Positions 7,859-16,025 of a stretch of DNA of 64,000 bases are shown here, piece after piece. The stretch's first letter is position 1. Each line of letters starts with the position of its first letter. Source of the DNA: Azonexus sp. (GTDB taxonomy: Bacteria; Pseudomonadota; Gammaproteobacteria; Burkholderiales; Rhodocyclaceae); the NCBI RefSeq assembly GCF_030824335.1, contig NZ_JAVBXX010000006.1, forward strand, positions 186,001 to 250,000, in the 5' to 3' direction. The position numbers and the translations under genes were made by a program. The notes beneath the pieces are model-generated. The model saw only the letters and a program-made list of their open reading frames with translations. It had not been told where the DNA came from and ran no database searches.

Positions 7859-8565
7859 CGCTCGACTTCCTCTCCATTCAGTATCTTGCCGGATATGGCG
7901 TCGACATCGAGTTCGAAAACCCGGCCATCGGCCAGACGCACTTCGATTTCGTAGAAATAACGCCCTTCCTGATCGTATTCCAGTTCGATTTCCTGAACAA
8001 CGCCCCGGTAACGCGCCGGCAGGCGATCCAGGATATCGGGCAAGGTTTTCAGACTACGCAATACTTCCTGACGATGCCCGCTGGCATTGATCAATTCGCC
8101 GGTGCGGGCATCGATGACGAATTCGCGCAACCGGCCATCCTGCTGGATGATCTGGATTTCGTAGATCAGCCGGGCATCTGCGCCCTGCTTGAGTTCGAGT
8201 TCCAGGATATGGCCCGGATATTTGGCCAGCAGGCTGCGCAGTGCTGTGGCCGTCGGTCTCGCTGCCGGGTTGGCTTCCGGTGCGCTGGCGAGTTCGATAC
8301 CACTGGTTGCATCGACCAGAATCTTGGTTCGTTGTCCGCTGTTTTTCAGAATGGTGATTTCGTAAACGCGGCGACCGCTGCGGTCGCGTTCCAGGTCGAC
8401 ATCCAGGACTTTGCCTGCGTGGCGGGTTTGTACCCCGGACAGGATGTCGGAGAGCGGTTTCAATTGCCCGGCTTCAACGGCCCGGCGAATCACGTATTGC
8501 TCTTCGGCGGCCGCAGGTGAGGCCAGTGAGAGCGACAAGAGAAGTAGGGAAAGGAGTTTAAGCAT
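7855..8565 (-). CDS. exported protein with three PepSY-type repeats
   Basis: The 236-residue product begins with a signal peptide (MLKLLSLLLLSLSLASPAAA, probable cleavage after AEE or AAA). It then shows three similar units of about 70 residues, each ending in a phrase like VLDVDLERDRSGRRVYEI, ILELELKQGADARLIYEIQI or VQEIELEYDQEGRYFYEIEV followed by an aspartate-rich closing strand (FVIDARTGELINA, FELDVDAISGKIL). That is the pattern of PepSY domains, which are found in periplasmic inhibitors and sensors of envelope stress. It sits first in an operon with a two-component system, so it may modulate the sensor kinase. Its molecular role is not established. Confidence 0.8.
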   Translation of the reverse strand: MLKLLSLLLLSLSLASPAAAEEQYVIRRAVEAGQLKPLSDILSGVQTRHAGKVLDVDLERDRSGRRVYEITILKNSGQRTKILVDATSGIELASAPEANPAARPTATALRSLLAKYPGHILELELKQGADARLIYEIQIIQQDGRLREFVIDARTGELINASGHRQEVLRSLKTLPDILDRLPARYRGVVQEIELEYDQEGRYFYEIEVRLADGRVFELDVDAISGKILNGEEVER

Positions 8566-8614
8566 CGGCGAATGCTGCGGCAGTCAGGGTAAACGCTTCA
8601 TGAATCGCAGTGTC

Positions 8615-8630
8615 ACATTAAGTTTAATGT
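8615..8630. promoter_or_regulatory. 16-bp perfect palindrome in a divergent intergenic region
   Basis: ACATTAA-GT-TTAATGT is a perfect inverted repeat (7+2+7) between the divergently transcribed PepSY operon (start 8565) and the SdiA-regulated-type gene (start about 8675). The half sites contain the same TTAA core as the PmrA-type boxes elsewhere in the window, but in inverted rather than direct orientation. It is an operator candidate only. Confidence 0.4.
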
Positions 8631-8674
8631 TCGTGGTGCAAGATGCATCGCATCGCAAATTCACGAAAGCAGTC

Positions 8675-9670
8675 ATGCGCCTTCCGCCCTCCGATACGCC
8701 CGGCAAAACGCCAGAAGTCCTTGCCTCGTCCAGTACGGTAAAACACGGCAAATCCCGTCTGCTGAAAAGCTACGCGATGGTTTCGCTGCTGGTGATTTTT
8801 GCCGTAATTGCCTGGTCGACCGCAGGAAATGACTTCAAACCCTGGGCCAACCCATTCATCCGTTCGGCACTGGCTTTTCAGCAGATGACGACAGCCGATT
8901 CGGTGCGGCAGAACGCCGTCTGGTTGCCTGATTTCCAGGTCGAGATCGATGCCAAGCCGATTGTCGGGGTCAAGGACGATGTTTCCGGCCTCACTTACGA
9001 TCCGGATCGCCGCTCACTTTTTGCCGTGACCAACAAGCGCCCGGAAATCATCGAACTGTCGCTGGATGGCGATGTGTTGCGGCGCATTCCCTTGAGCGGT
9101 GTCGCCGACCCGGAGGCCATCGAATACATTTCGCCCGGCCGCTACGTCATTACGGACGAGCGTCGGCAAGCGGTGATCGAGGTCGTGATCGACGAGACAA
9201 CGGAACGTCTGGATGTGCAGCACAACAGCCAGGTTGCCATCGGTATCGGGCGTAATGGCAATCTTGGTTTCGAAGGGCTGGCTTATGATCGCGCTGGCGG
9301 GCGCCTGTTCGTGGCGAAGGAGCGCGATCCGATGCAGATATACGAAATCACCGGTTTTCCCTTTGCCGGCCGCCCTGCGTCGGCGCTGCAGATTCACGAT
9401 AACCCGGCGTATACCAAGGCTTTGCCCTTGCGCGATTTGTCCAGCCTGTATTTCGATGCCAGGACCGGCCATTTGCTCGCCCTGTCCGATGAATCGCGCT
9501 TGATTGTCGAGTTGGACAAAGCCGGAAAGGCGATCAGCAAAATGTCTTTGCGCGCTGGCAAACACGGCTTGAAACGCAAGATTCCCCAAGCTGAAGGGCT
9601 GGCCATGGACGATGCCGGCAAGCTGTACGTGGTGAGCGAACCCAACCTGTTTTACAAGTTCAGCCGCTAA
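8675..9670 (+). CDS. SdiA-regulated-domain protein (membrane-anchored beta-propeller-like)
   Basis: The 331-residue product has one hydrophobic segment near the N-terminus (AMVSLLVIFAVIAW, about residues 34-47) and a periplasmic domain with repeated phrases such as VSGLTYDPDRRSLFAVTNKRPEIIELSLDGDVLRRIPL, FEGLAYDRAGGRLFVAKER and AEGLAMDDAGKLYVVSEPN. These match the SdiA-regulated family (PF06977 type), a six-bladed-propeller-like domain of unknown function. The start is uncertain: in-frame ATGs lie at 8675 and upstream, and none has a strong ribosome site. It is divergent from the PepSY operon and convergent with the next kinase gene. Confidence 0.75.
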   Translation: MRLPPSDTPGKTPEVLASSSTVKHGKSRLLKSYAMVSLLVIFAVIAWSTAGNDFKPWANPFIRSALAFQQMTTADSVRQNAVWLPDFQVEIDAKPIVGVKDDVSGLTYDPDRRSLFAVTNKRPEIIELSLDGDVLRRIPLSGVADPEAIEYISPGRYVITDERRQAVIEVVIDETTERLDVQHNSQVAIGIGRNGNLGFEGLAYDRAGGRLFVAKERDPMQIYEITGFPFAGRPASALQIHDNPAYTKALPLRDLSSLYFDARTGHLLALSDESRLIVELDKAGKAISKMSLRAGKHGLKRKIPQAEGLAMDDAGKLYVVSEPNLFYKFSR

Positions 9671-9722
9671 GGCAAGCGTGGATAGAAATGAGCGCTAGCA
9701 AGAAGCATGTGTTGCGGTGCGC

Positions 9723-11111
9723 TCAGTTGTCCGGCGTGGCGCGCCGAAGGCCATTCAGGCTGACCGAGAAGCCGCCTTCGGGCCGGTTGGCCAACTTCAG
9801 TTCTGCCCCGTGCAATTCGGCAATGCGGGCGACGATGGCCAAGCCCAAGCCATTTCCTTCAATACTGCCGGGTTGACCGCGGAAAAAGCGCTCACCCAAG
9901 CGGACTAGTGCCGCAGGCGGAACGCCGGGGCCGTTATCGGCAACGGTCAGGCCGTAGTGTGTCGCCGACTCGGAGATTGTCACCTGGATAGTGCTGCCGG
10001 GCGGGGTATAGCGCAGGGCGTTGTCGAGCAGGTTGCGGATGGCAATTTGCAGCAGGTCGGCATCGCCGAGCACAATCGCCGGTGTGGCCGGCAGCTTATG
10101 GCTGACTTCCTGGGTGGCGTCGGCTTTGGCATGCCGGGCGGCCTTCAGTGTCTCGTCGACCAGATGACCCAGATCGAACGGCAGGCTGGCCGGCGGGCTG
10201 CTCAAGGGGTCAAGACGGGCCAGTCGGAGCAGTTGTTCGACCAGCCGGCTGGCCCGGTCTACGCCGCATTCGATCTGCTGCAGCGCGTGTTCGCGCATCG
10301 CTGTATCCCGGCTGAGCAGGGCAACCTGCGTCTGCACCTTGATGGCGGCGAGCGGCGTGCGCAATTCATGTGCGGCATCGGCGGTGAAACGACGCTCGTT
10401 GTCCAATGTGCGGTCCACGCGCTGGAACAGGCGATTTATCGCGTTGACCAGCGGCCTGGCTTCGGTGGGAATGCGCGCATCGGGCAGGGCGGCCAGGTTG
10501 TCCGGCGTGCGGGCCGAAACTTCCTTGGCCAGCAGGTCAAGCGGACGCAAGGCGCGCTGGATCGACAGGTAGATCAGAAGAATCAGCACGGGCACGATGA
10601 GCAGTAGCGGCAGAACCGTCTGGATGGCGACTTCGAGCGCTGCCTGATCGCGCAGCAGGATGGATTGCGACACTTGCACGCGGTAGCGGCCATCGCCGGA
10701 AACCGTGTTCAAGACGCGCCAGGCGTTGTCGTGACGGATGATGTCGCTGTAATCGGCGATGCCCAGAATAGGCAGTGCCGGCGCGTCAATCGAGCGGGCC
10801 AGGATAGTGCCATCGCCCAGGCCGATCTGGAATTCCAGCGGTGGTTCGTAGATATTGTCGGCGGCGCCGCGGACGGTAGCCAGTCGGTTCGCCAGTTCGC
10901 CGAGGTTCGCCTCATTGTCGTGCACGATGGCGAGCAACAGGCGACCGGTCTGCGCCAGATTGCCGTCCATCAACTCTTCTGCTTCGTGCTGCGCCTTGGT
11001 GTAGCTGAACCAGCCGGTGAGCAACCAGATCAGCAGGACAGCCGCGCAGACGGCGCCGAGCAGGCGCCAGCGCAGCGAATGGATGCGCTCGGCCGGCAAC
11101 AGCCGGGTCAT
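9723..11111 (-). CDS. sensor histidine kinase, QseC-like
   Basis: This 462-residue sensor has membrane segments at about residues 14-34 and 160-183 (LLLIVPVLILLIYLSI), and a periplasmic domain between them in the style of the QseC/TctE 2CSK_N family. The kinase core shows FTADAAHELRTPLAAIKVQTQ (H-box), IRNLLDNALRYTPPGS (N-box), VADNGPGVP and GNGLGLAIVARIAELHGA. Its start overlaps the end of the regulator gene by 4 bases (ATGA). It is the last gene of a seven-gene operon starting at 16002, in which the five upstream genes look enzymatic. That placement suggests the kinase senses a product or consequence of that pathway; this is inference. Confidence 0.9.
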   Translation of the reverse strand: MTRLLPAERIHSLRWRLLGAVCAAVLLIWLLTGWFSYTKAQHEAEELMDGNLAQTGRLLLAIVHDNEANLGELANRLATVRGAADNIYEPPLEFQIGLGDGTILARSIDAPALPILGIADYSDIIRHDNAWRVLNTVSGDGRYRVQVSQSILLRDQAALEVAIQTVLPLLLIVPVLILLIYLSIQRALRPLDLLAKEVSARTPDNLAALPDARIPTEARPLVNAINRLFQRVDRTLDNERRFTADAAHELRTPLAAIKVQTQVALLSRDTAMREHALQQIECGVDRASRLVEQLLRLARLDPLSSPPASLPFDLGHLVDETLKAARHAKADATQEVSHKLPATPAIVLGDADLLQIAIRNLLDNALRYTPPGSTIQVTISESATHYGLTVADNGPGVPPAALVRLGERFFRGQPGSIEGNGLGLAIVARIAELHGAELKLANRPEGGFSVSLNGLRRATPDN

Positions 11112-11809
11112 CGGCCTTCGTCTCCCCGTTGTTCACCCAATTGCTCGCCCGCTTGTTCGCCAAGCTGGTAGCCGAGACCGCGGACAGTCCGGATGAAATC
11201 GGCGCCGAATTTCTTGCGCAGATGGTGGATGTACACTTCGACGGTATTGCTGCCGGCCTCATCGCCCCAGGAATACAGGCTTTCTTCGAGTTGGCTGCGA
11301 CTGCGGATATGGCCCGGCTGGCTGATCAAGGCATGCAGTAGTGCATATTCGCGGCCGGACAGCGGGACGTCGCAGCCCTGGAAGCTGACCCGCTTGCTGG
11401 CCGGATCAAGCGTGACGCCCCGGTGTTCGAACAGCGGGTGGGCGATGCCGCCGGCGCGCCGGAGCAGGGCGCGGATGCGCGCCTGCAGTTCGCCCAGATC
11501 GAAGGGCTTGGTCAGGTAGTCGTCGGCGCCGTGGTCGAGGCCGCTGATCTTGTCTTCCCGGGTGTCGCGTGCGGTCAGGACGAGGACGGGGGTCCGGTCG
11601 CCGCCGCGGCGCATCTCCCGCAGGACGGAAAGTCCGTCCTTGCCGGGTAGCCCGAGGTCGAGGATGCAGGCGTCGTAGCTGTGGTCGGCCAGGGCATGCA
11701 GGGCCATTTGTCCATCCTTGACCCAGTCGACCGCATAAGCGTCGAGCATCAGCCCGGCGCGGATACCGTCGCCGAGCAGTGCATCATCTTCAACGAGCAG
11801 AACTCTCAA
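11108..11809 (-). CDS. OmpR-family response regulator, QseB/PmrA-like
   Basis: This 233-residue regulator has a receiver domain (VLLVEDDALLGDGIRAGL, CILDLGLPGKDGLSVL with the phospho-Asp, LTARDTREDKI, DYLTKPFDLGEL) and a winged-helix domain (SGREYALLHALI, SNTVEVYIHHLRKKFGADFIRTVRGLGYQL), the classic QseB/PmrA C-terminus. An unusual C-terminal tail of repeated GEQ triplets follows. Translation starts at a TTG directly after the stop of the upstream gene, so expression is coupled to the operon. A YTTAAK-N5-YTTAA box at 16026-16042, ahead of the first gene of the operon, is a likely autoregulatory site. Confidence 0.92.
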   Translation of the reverse strand: MRVLLVEDDALLGDGIRAGLMLDAYAVDWVKDGQMALHALADHSYDACILDLGLPGKDGLSVLREMRRGGDRTPVLVLTARDTREDKISGLDHGADDYLTKPFDLGELQARIRALLRRAGGIAHPLFEHRGVTLDPASKRVSFQGCDVPLSGREYALLHALISQPGHIRSRSQLEESLYSWGDEAGSNTVEVYIHHLRKKFGADFIRTVRGLGYQLGEQAGEQLGEQRGDEGR

Positions 11810-12454
11810 TTAGCGTGCGTCCTTGGCGGTTTTGCTGAGCAGGGCCTGAATTTCGCGGCGCCGTCCCTGATCGGCCGTTTCCCGGCCCGGGCGAGGCGCT
11901 GCGCTCAGGGCTTTTTCCAGATAGCGCCGGCCTTCGGCAACGCGGTCTTCATCGATCAGATACTCGCCGTAAAAAAAGTTCGGGTCAATCCCGCTGGGAT
12001 TGATGGCCAATGACTTGCGGAACAGTTCTTCAGCCTTCGCCTTGTCGCCAAAGCCGATCGGCCAGCGCGGTACTTTGGCGTAAAGCGTGGCCAGGCTGGT
12101 GTAGGCCGAACCGTTCAGGGCTTTTTCGTCGAGCTTCAGGCTTTCTTCGAGCAGACGCTTGGCTTCCTTGGCCATTGACAATGCGCCGAGGCCGCCACGG
12201 GCACCGGCTTCGCTGGACACGACGATGGCTTCCCAGATCAATGCCGGGGCCAGGTTGGGCTGCGCTTCGGCCAGCTTGCGGGCTTGTCCGGCAAGCTCGT
12301 GGTAGAGGTCGGCTTGCTGTTTTTCCGGCTGCTGGTACTTGATTTCGGCCCAGCGATCCTGGATCGGACGGATCAGATCATCAGCAGGCGCAGCCTGGGC
12401 GGCCGATGCCAGCGTCAGGCAGGCGGCGAGAATGAGGGATTTCAGACGAGACAT
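11810..12454 (-). CDS. exported TPR-like protein of unknown function
   Basis: The 214-residue product has a clear signal peptide (MSRLKSLILAACLTLASAAQA) and a helical body. The segments LYHELAGQARKLAEAQPNLAPALIWEAIVVSSEA, AKRLLEESLKLDEKALNGSAYTSLATLYAKVP and AEELFRKSLAINPSGIDPNFFYGEYLID have the spacing of tetratricopeptide repeats. It is probably periplasmic or a lipid-free secreted adaptor. It sits between the SDR gene (10 bp upstream) and the QseB gene (adjacent). I do not recognise a characterised homolog; it might link the enzymes' product to the sensor kinase or act in transport. Confidence 0.7.
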   Translation of the reverse strand: MSRLKSLILAACLTLASAAQAAPADDLIRPIQDRWAEIKYQQPEKQQADLYHELAGQARKLAEAQPNLAPALIWEAIVVSSEAGARGGLGALSMAKEAKRLLEESLKLDEKALNGSAYTSLATLYAKVPRWPIGFGDKAKAEELFRKSLAINPSGIDPNFFYGEYLIDEDRVAEGRRYLEKALSAAPRPGRETADQGRRREIQALLSKTAKDAR

Positions 12455-12464
12455 GGTGTGTCCT

Positions 12465-13259
12465 TTACTCGGTACGGAGATGGGTGGCGTGTTGTTTGAT
12501 TGTGCTCAGCTTGCCGCGCAGGCCTTGGTCGACGAGGCCGGGGGCAAAGCCGTTGAGCCAGGCGAACAGGCGCTCCGGAAAGCCGATGTGGCGTTCCGGG
12601 GTGTTGTTGTTGAGCATCTCGACGATCAGTCGGGCGACGGTTTCCGGCGTATCCATGCCGCTGCCCAGTGCAGTATTCAGCGCCCGGACGACGGGTGAAT
12701 TGATCGGCGTATCGATGGCGCGCGGTGCAACGTGGATGACGTGTACCGAGGTATCGGCCAGTTCCCGGCGCAAGGCTTGCGAAAAGGCGCGCAGGCCGGC
12801 CTTGGCTGTCGAATAGGCGGCGAACCCGGCGAACGGGACGCTGCCGAAGGTCGAGCCGACGTTGACGATGGCGGCTTCTGGTTGTTTGTTCAGCCAGGGA
12901 AGGAGTGCCTGGGTGAGACGCAGCGGGGCGGCCAGGTTGGTGGCCAGAATACGCTCGACATCCTGCCATTCCTGTTCGGCGAACAGACCGAAACCGCCGA
13001 CGCCGGCGTTGTTGATCAGTACGTTGGCGCCGAAATTCCGGGCGGCCTGGACAGTGTTTTCAATCCCGTCGCTGGTCGTCAGGTCGGTTTGCAGCAGTTG
13101 GTAATCGGTCTTGGCCGGCAGGTTGAGGCGGGCCAGCTGGACCGGGTCGCGGCCGGTCAGCAGCAGGGCCGCACCGGCGACAGCGAGTTCGTGGGCCAGG
13201 GCACAGCCGAGGCCGCCGCTGGCACCGGTCAGCAGGATGCGTGTCTGGTTCAGTTGCAT
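12465..13259 (-). CDS. short-chain dehydrogenase/reductase (SDR)
   Basis: This is a 264-residue classical SDR. The cofactor motif is TGASGGLG (residues 11-18), the structural motif NNAGVGGFG, and the catalytic residues sit in NVGSTFGS (Ser) and YSTAKAGL (Tyr-x3-Lys). The Asp after the second strand is replaced by TGRDP, suggesting NADP(H) preference. The substrate is not evident; family members with this look reduce ketones or fatty-acyl-derived carbonyls. It overlaps the diiron-enzyme gene upstream by 10 bases, so it works in the same pathway. Confidence 0.88.
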   Translation of the reverse strand: MQLNQTRILLTGASGGLGCALAHELAVAGAALLLTGRDPVQLARLNLPAKTDYQLLQTDLTTSDGIENTVQAARNFGANVLINNAGVGGFGLFAEQEWQDVERILATNLAAPLRLTQALLPWLNKQPEAAIVNVGSTFGSVPFAGFAAYSTAKAGLRAFSQALRRELADTSVHVIHVAPRAIDTPINSPVVRALNTALGSGMDTPETVARLIVEMLNNNTPERHIGFPERLFAWLNGFAPGLVDQGLRGKLSTIKQHATHLRTE

Positions 13260-13924
13260 GTGCCGCTCGCAACCACTGCCGCCGCTGGCAGCGCATGGAA
13301 GATGTCGCCGTAAAGCTTGAAGAAGACGCGGGCAGCGTGCACGACATCGGCTTGATCTTCCGGCGTCATCTGGTCGAGCAGGCGGGCCAGGTGTTGCGTG
13401 TGTTCCTGATCCAGCGTGCCGTGCGAACGCAGGTAGGAGAAGGCCTGATCGGGCAGCTTCAGGGCTTCTTGGATGCGGTCGGCAGCAGTCAGCGCCAGAT
13501 CGACGCTGGTCCCTTCGAGGACGAAGACCATGCCGAAAAAGCCGGCCGGGTTACCGCGATTGATCAGGTCGTAGGCGTAAGCGACCATGATTTCGGCCGG
13601 CAGGTCGGGGCGGCTGTTACGTACTGCGTCGGCATCGCCACCGGCGGCAGCGATATCGTCGAGAATCCATTCCTCGTGGCCGATCTCTTCCTCGATGTAT
13701 TCGGCAACTGCCTTGCGCATCCAGCCCAGACGTTCCGGCAGACGACCGCCGAGCGTCATCAGCAGCGGCGTTGTGTGGCGAACGTGATGATAGGCCTGGG
13801 CGAGGAAAGCACGATAGCTGTCGAGTTCGACCCGGCCCTGCAGGCAGTCGGTGAGGATTGGGGCCGACAGCAGATGGCTGCGGGCTTCGGCAGTGGTGGA
13901 TTTCAGTTGATCATAAAACGACAT
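13250..13924 (-). CDS. heme-oxygenase-like diiron oxidase/oxygenase (TenA/PqqC fold)
   Basis: The 224-residue all-helical protein shows the metal-ligand pattern of heme-oxygenase-like diiron enzymes: E80-x2-H83 (EIGHEEW), E137 (FVLEGTSVD) and H168-x3-D172-x2-H175 (HGTLDQEHTQH). Enzymes of this fold include UndA (fatty acid to terminal alkene), BesC, SznF and CADD. Annotation pipelines often call such proteins TenA, but the metal motif argues for an oxidative diiron role. The ATG at 13924 follows AGGAGG at good spacing. The gene overlaps the acyl-ligase gene by 14 bases and the SDR gene by 10. Its likely substrate is whatever the ligase or acyltransferase makes. Confidence 0.8.
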   Translation of the reverse strand: MSFYDQLKSTTAEARSHLLSAPILTDCLQGRVELDSYRAFLAQAYHHVRHTTPLLMTLGGRLPERLGWMRKAVAEYIEEEIGHEEWILDDIAAAGGDADAVRNSRPDLPAEIMVAYAYDLINRGNPAGFFGMVFVLEGTSVDLALTAADRIQEALKLPDQAFSYLRSHGTLDQEHTQHLARLLDQMTPEDQADVVHAARVFFKLYGDIFHALPAAAVVASGTCN

Positions 13925-15386
13925 GGGAAGATTCCTCCTGGGCATAAAGCGCTGCCAGTGCAGCACGATGGTGTTCAATGATGGCTGGCCGCTGCGGGCG
14001 ACCGTTACCGGTGGCCAGGCCGTTGCCTGGCGTAAAGGGGGGGCTGGTAATGCAATGGGCGATCCGGGCGTAATCCGGAAGCTGCTGATTGGTGCGCTGT
14101 ATGGCTTGTTCGATGGCGACGGGGCTGCTGCCCGGCATGGGAACGACGATGGCGCTGAGGGCTGCTTGTCCGTCGCCGACCACGATGGCTTGCAGGATTT
14201 GCGGATTGGCCAGCAGTCCGGCCTCCACCCACTCGGGCGAAATGTTGCGACCGAACGAGGTGATCAGCAGGTTCTTGCGCCGTCCTGCCAGATGCAGGTG
14301 GCCGAACGCGTCGAAGCTGGCCAGGTCGCCGGTCGGAAAGCTGCTGCCGTCAGGGGCTGGCAGACCGGCGTAGCCGAGGAAGGCACGGGTTCGGACAAAC
14401 AGTTCGCCGGATTCGATGCTGATCTGGGCATGTCTGAGCGGCCGCCCGACGCCTTCACCATCGTCGCCCGGCCGGTTGATCGCCAGCACCGAGCCGCCTT
14501 CGGTCAGGCCGTAACCCTGGTAGGCCGGAATGCCGGCTTGCCGGGCCGTGGCCAGCAGCTCGGGTGCGACACGCGCCCCACCGACGGCGACGAATTTGAG
14601 CGAATTTTCCGGTCGACCGCCGGAATGGGCCAAAAACAGTGTCCACGCCTTGAGCAGCTCGGGCACCAGGATCAGGCTGGCCGGCTGGGTGTCGTGGACT
14701 GCACGGTCCAGCGCGGCCGGATCGAAACCGGCCATGCCGGCCCAGCCCAGCGTGCTCAGCGACGGCAGGTGCACCGGCATACGGCGCAGCAATGGCGCGT
14801 AAACGCCGGCCACGTTTTCCAGCAGCAAGGCCAGCGGCAAGACTGCCAGATGGCGCGTCAGCGGGAGGTCAGCCAGCCGTTCGCGGAGAGCCAGCGCCGT
14901 ATCGATCAGGCCGGCCGCACTGAGGCAGACGCCTTTGGGCGCGCCGGTACTGCCCGAGGTGAAGGAGATTTTTGCCGTACCCGGTGGCAAGGCAACGGCG
15001 TCGACGACCCGGCGCAGCCAGGTCAATCCCTGCCAGCGGCCAGTGATTGCGAAACCCAGGTCGAGCTGGCCGATGCGTTCCGGTTGATCGGTCAGCACGG
15101 TATCGGCGCCACTTTGTTCGAGCGCATGGCGCAACTGGTCGGCATTGAAAAAGCCGGGTAGCGGCAGATGCACGATGCCTGATGTCTGGCAAGCCAGATC
15201 GGCGACAACCCAGGCCGGGCCATTGTCGGCCAGCACGCCGACGACCCGGCTGCCGCTCAAGCGTTCGCCGAGCGCCAGCAGTTCGTTGTGAATCTCGCCG
15301 GCCGACCAGTTGCCGGCGGGGGCGTGCAGCAGCACATCATCGGGGGCGCGAGCGGCGAGTTCGTCGAGCCAGGAAAACTCAGCCAT
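13911..15386 (-). CDS. AMP-forming acyl ligase (ANL superfamily)
   Basis: The 491-residue adenylate-forming enzyme shows the P-loop-like motif SFTSGSTGAPKGV, YQGYGLTEGGSV, TGDLASFDAFGHL and GRRKNLLITSFGRNISPEW, all as in acyl-CoA ligases. It is shorter than typical 550-residue long-chain ligases. Near the C-terminus, where a catalytic lysine normally lies (LTPTxKxKR type), this protein reads GLATGNGRPQRPAI, with no lysine in register. It may catalyse adenylation with altered thioesterification, or use another residue. It overlaps the hemolysin-like gene upstream by 8 bases and the diiron-enzyme gene downstream by 14, so all three are coupled. The acyl substrate is unknown. Confidence 0.85.
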   Translation of the reverse strand: MAEFSWLDELAARAPDDVLLHAPAGNWSAGEIHNELLALGERLSGSRVVGVLADNGPAWVVADLACQTSGIVHLPLPGFFNADQLRHALEQSGADTVLTDQPERIGQLDLGFAITGRWQGLTWLRRVVDAVALPPGTAKISFTSGSTGAPKGVCLSAAGLIDTALALRERLADLPLTRHLAVLPLALLLENVAGVYAPLLRRMPVHLPSLSTLGWAGMAGFDPAALDRAVHDTQPASLILVPELLKAWTLFLAHSGGRPENSLKFVAVGGARVAPELLATARQAGIPAYQGYGLTEGGSVLAINRPGDDGEGVGRPLRHAQISIESGELFVRTRAFLGYAGLPAPDGSSFPTGDLASFDAFGHLHLAGRRKNLLITSFGRNISPEWVEAGLLANPQILQAIVVGDGQAALSAIVVPMPGSSPVAIEQAIQRTNQQLPDYARIAHCITSPPFTPGNGLATGNGRPQRPAIIEHHRAALAALYAQEESSHVVL

Positions 15387-16002
15387 GACGTTTCACCATG
15401 TCCAGCGCCAGGCGGATACGACCGGCCACGACAACCGGTTTGCTGTCGTAATAGCTGCCCCAGTCGGCCGCCTGCTCGCCGAGGCGGCTCGGGTCGGCGG
15501 GGGCGAGGGCCAGTGGCGGCAGGCCAAGACGGCGGAAGATGCCGATCAGTTCGTTGGTGGCCGTAAACACCACCCATTCGTAGCCGAGCCGGTCGAGATG
15601 GGCGGCCAGGCTGAGGATCACATCGACGCTGCCACCGGCACGGGTTGCCGCCAGGTTGCCGACTTCGACAATGGCTTCGCGGCGGACCGGTTGGCCGGCC
15701 AATCGGGCAACGGCAGTTTCAATCGGCACGTCGAGATAATTTTCGAGAAACAGCCGGTCTTCACCGGCGCAGCGCCAGCCTGCTGTCGCGACGATCTGCT
15801 CGGCGCGTTCAAGCAGCATCAGGTTGGGCGCGAAGCTTTTGACTTCGGCGTCGTAATGGCTACGGAAAATATCGGCGATGAAGCTTTCCGCCGCCGCCCG
15901 CTGCGGTGCTCCGACAACCGTATGGCGGATGGAGAGCGCCTGCTGGCGTGTCTGGATGATTTTCTGGATGGCAGCCACAATGATGACCTCGGATAACAAC
16001 AT
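15379..16002 (-). CDS. 'thermostable hemolysin' family protein (LuxI/GNAT-like acyltransferase fold)
   Basis: The 207-residue product fits the thermostable hemolysin (delta-VPH) family, PF12261 type. Visible family phrases are AESFIADIFRSHYDAEVKSFAPNLM, LFLENYLDVPIE, IVEVGNLAATRAGGS, WVVFTATNELIGIFRRLGLPP and WGSYYDSKP. Despite the name, the conserved core looks like the autoinducer-synthase/GNAT N-acyltransferase fold, and no membrane-damaging feature is visible. It is first in the seven-gene operon, immediately before an acyl ligase, so transfer of an activated acyl group is a reasonable hypothesis. A PmrA/QseB-type repeat lies 24-40 bases upstream of the ATG. Confidence 0.75.
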   Translation of the reverse strand: MLLSEVIIVAAIQKIIQTRQQALSIRHTVVGAPQRAAAESFIADIFRSHYDAEVKSFAPNLMLLERAEQIVATAGWRCAGEDRLFLENYLDVPIETAVARLAGQPVRREAIVEVGNLAATRAGGSVDVILSLAAHLDRLGYEWVVFTATNELIGIFRRLGLPPLALAPADPSRLGEQAADWGSYYDSKPVVVAGRIRLALDMVKRHG

Positions 16003-16025
16003 GATTCCAAGGATGCAGCTGGGGG

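Noticed and set aside
13250..13924. Calling the heme-oxygenase-like protein a TenA thiaminase or transcriptional regulator
   Set aside because: The ExxH...E...HxxxDxxH ligand pattern fits diiron oxidases, and no thiamine gene or riboswitch is near.
15379..16002. Functional hemolysin or toxin
   Set aside because: The family name is historical; no signal peptide or pore-forming segment is visible and the neighbours are biosynthetic.
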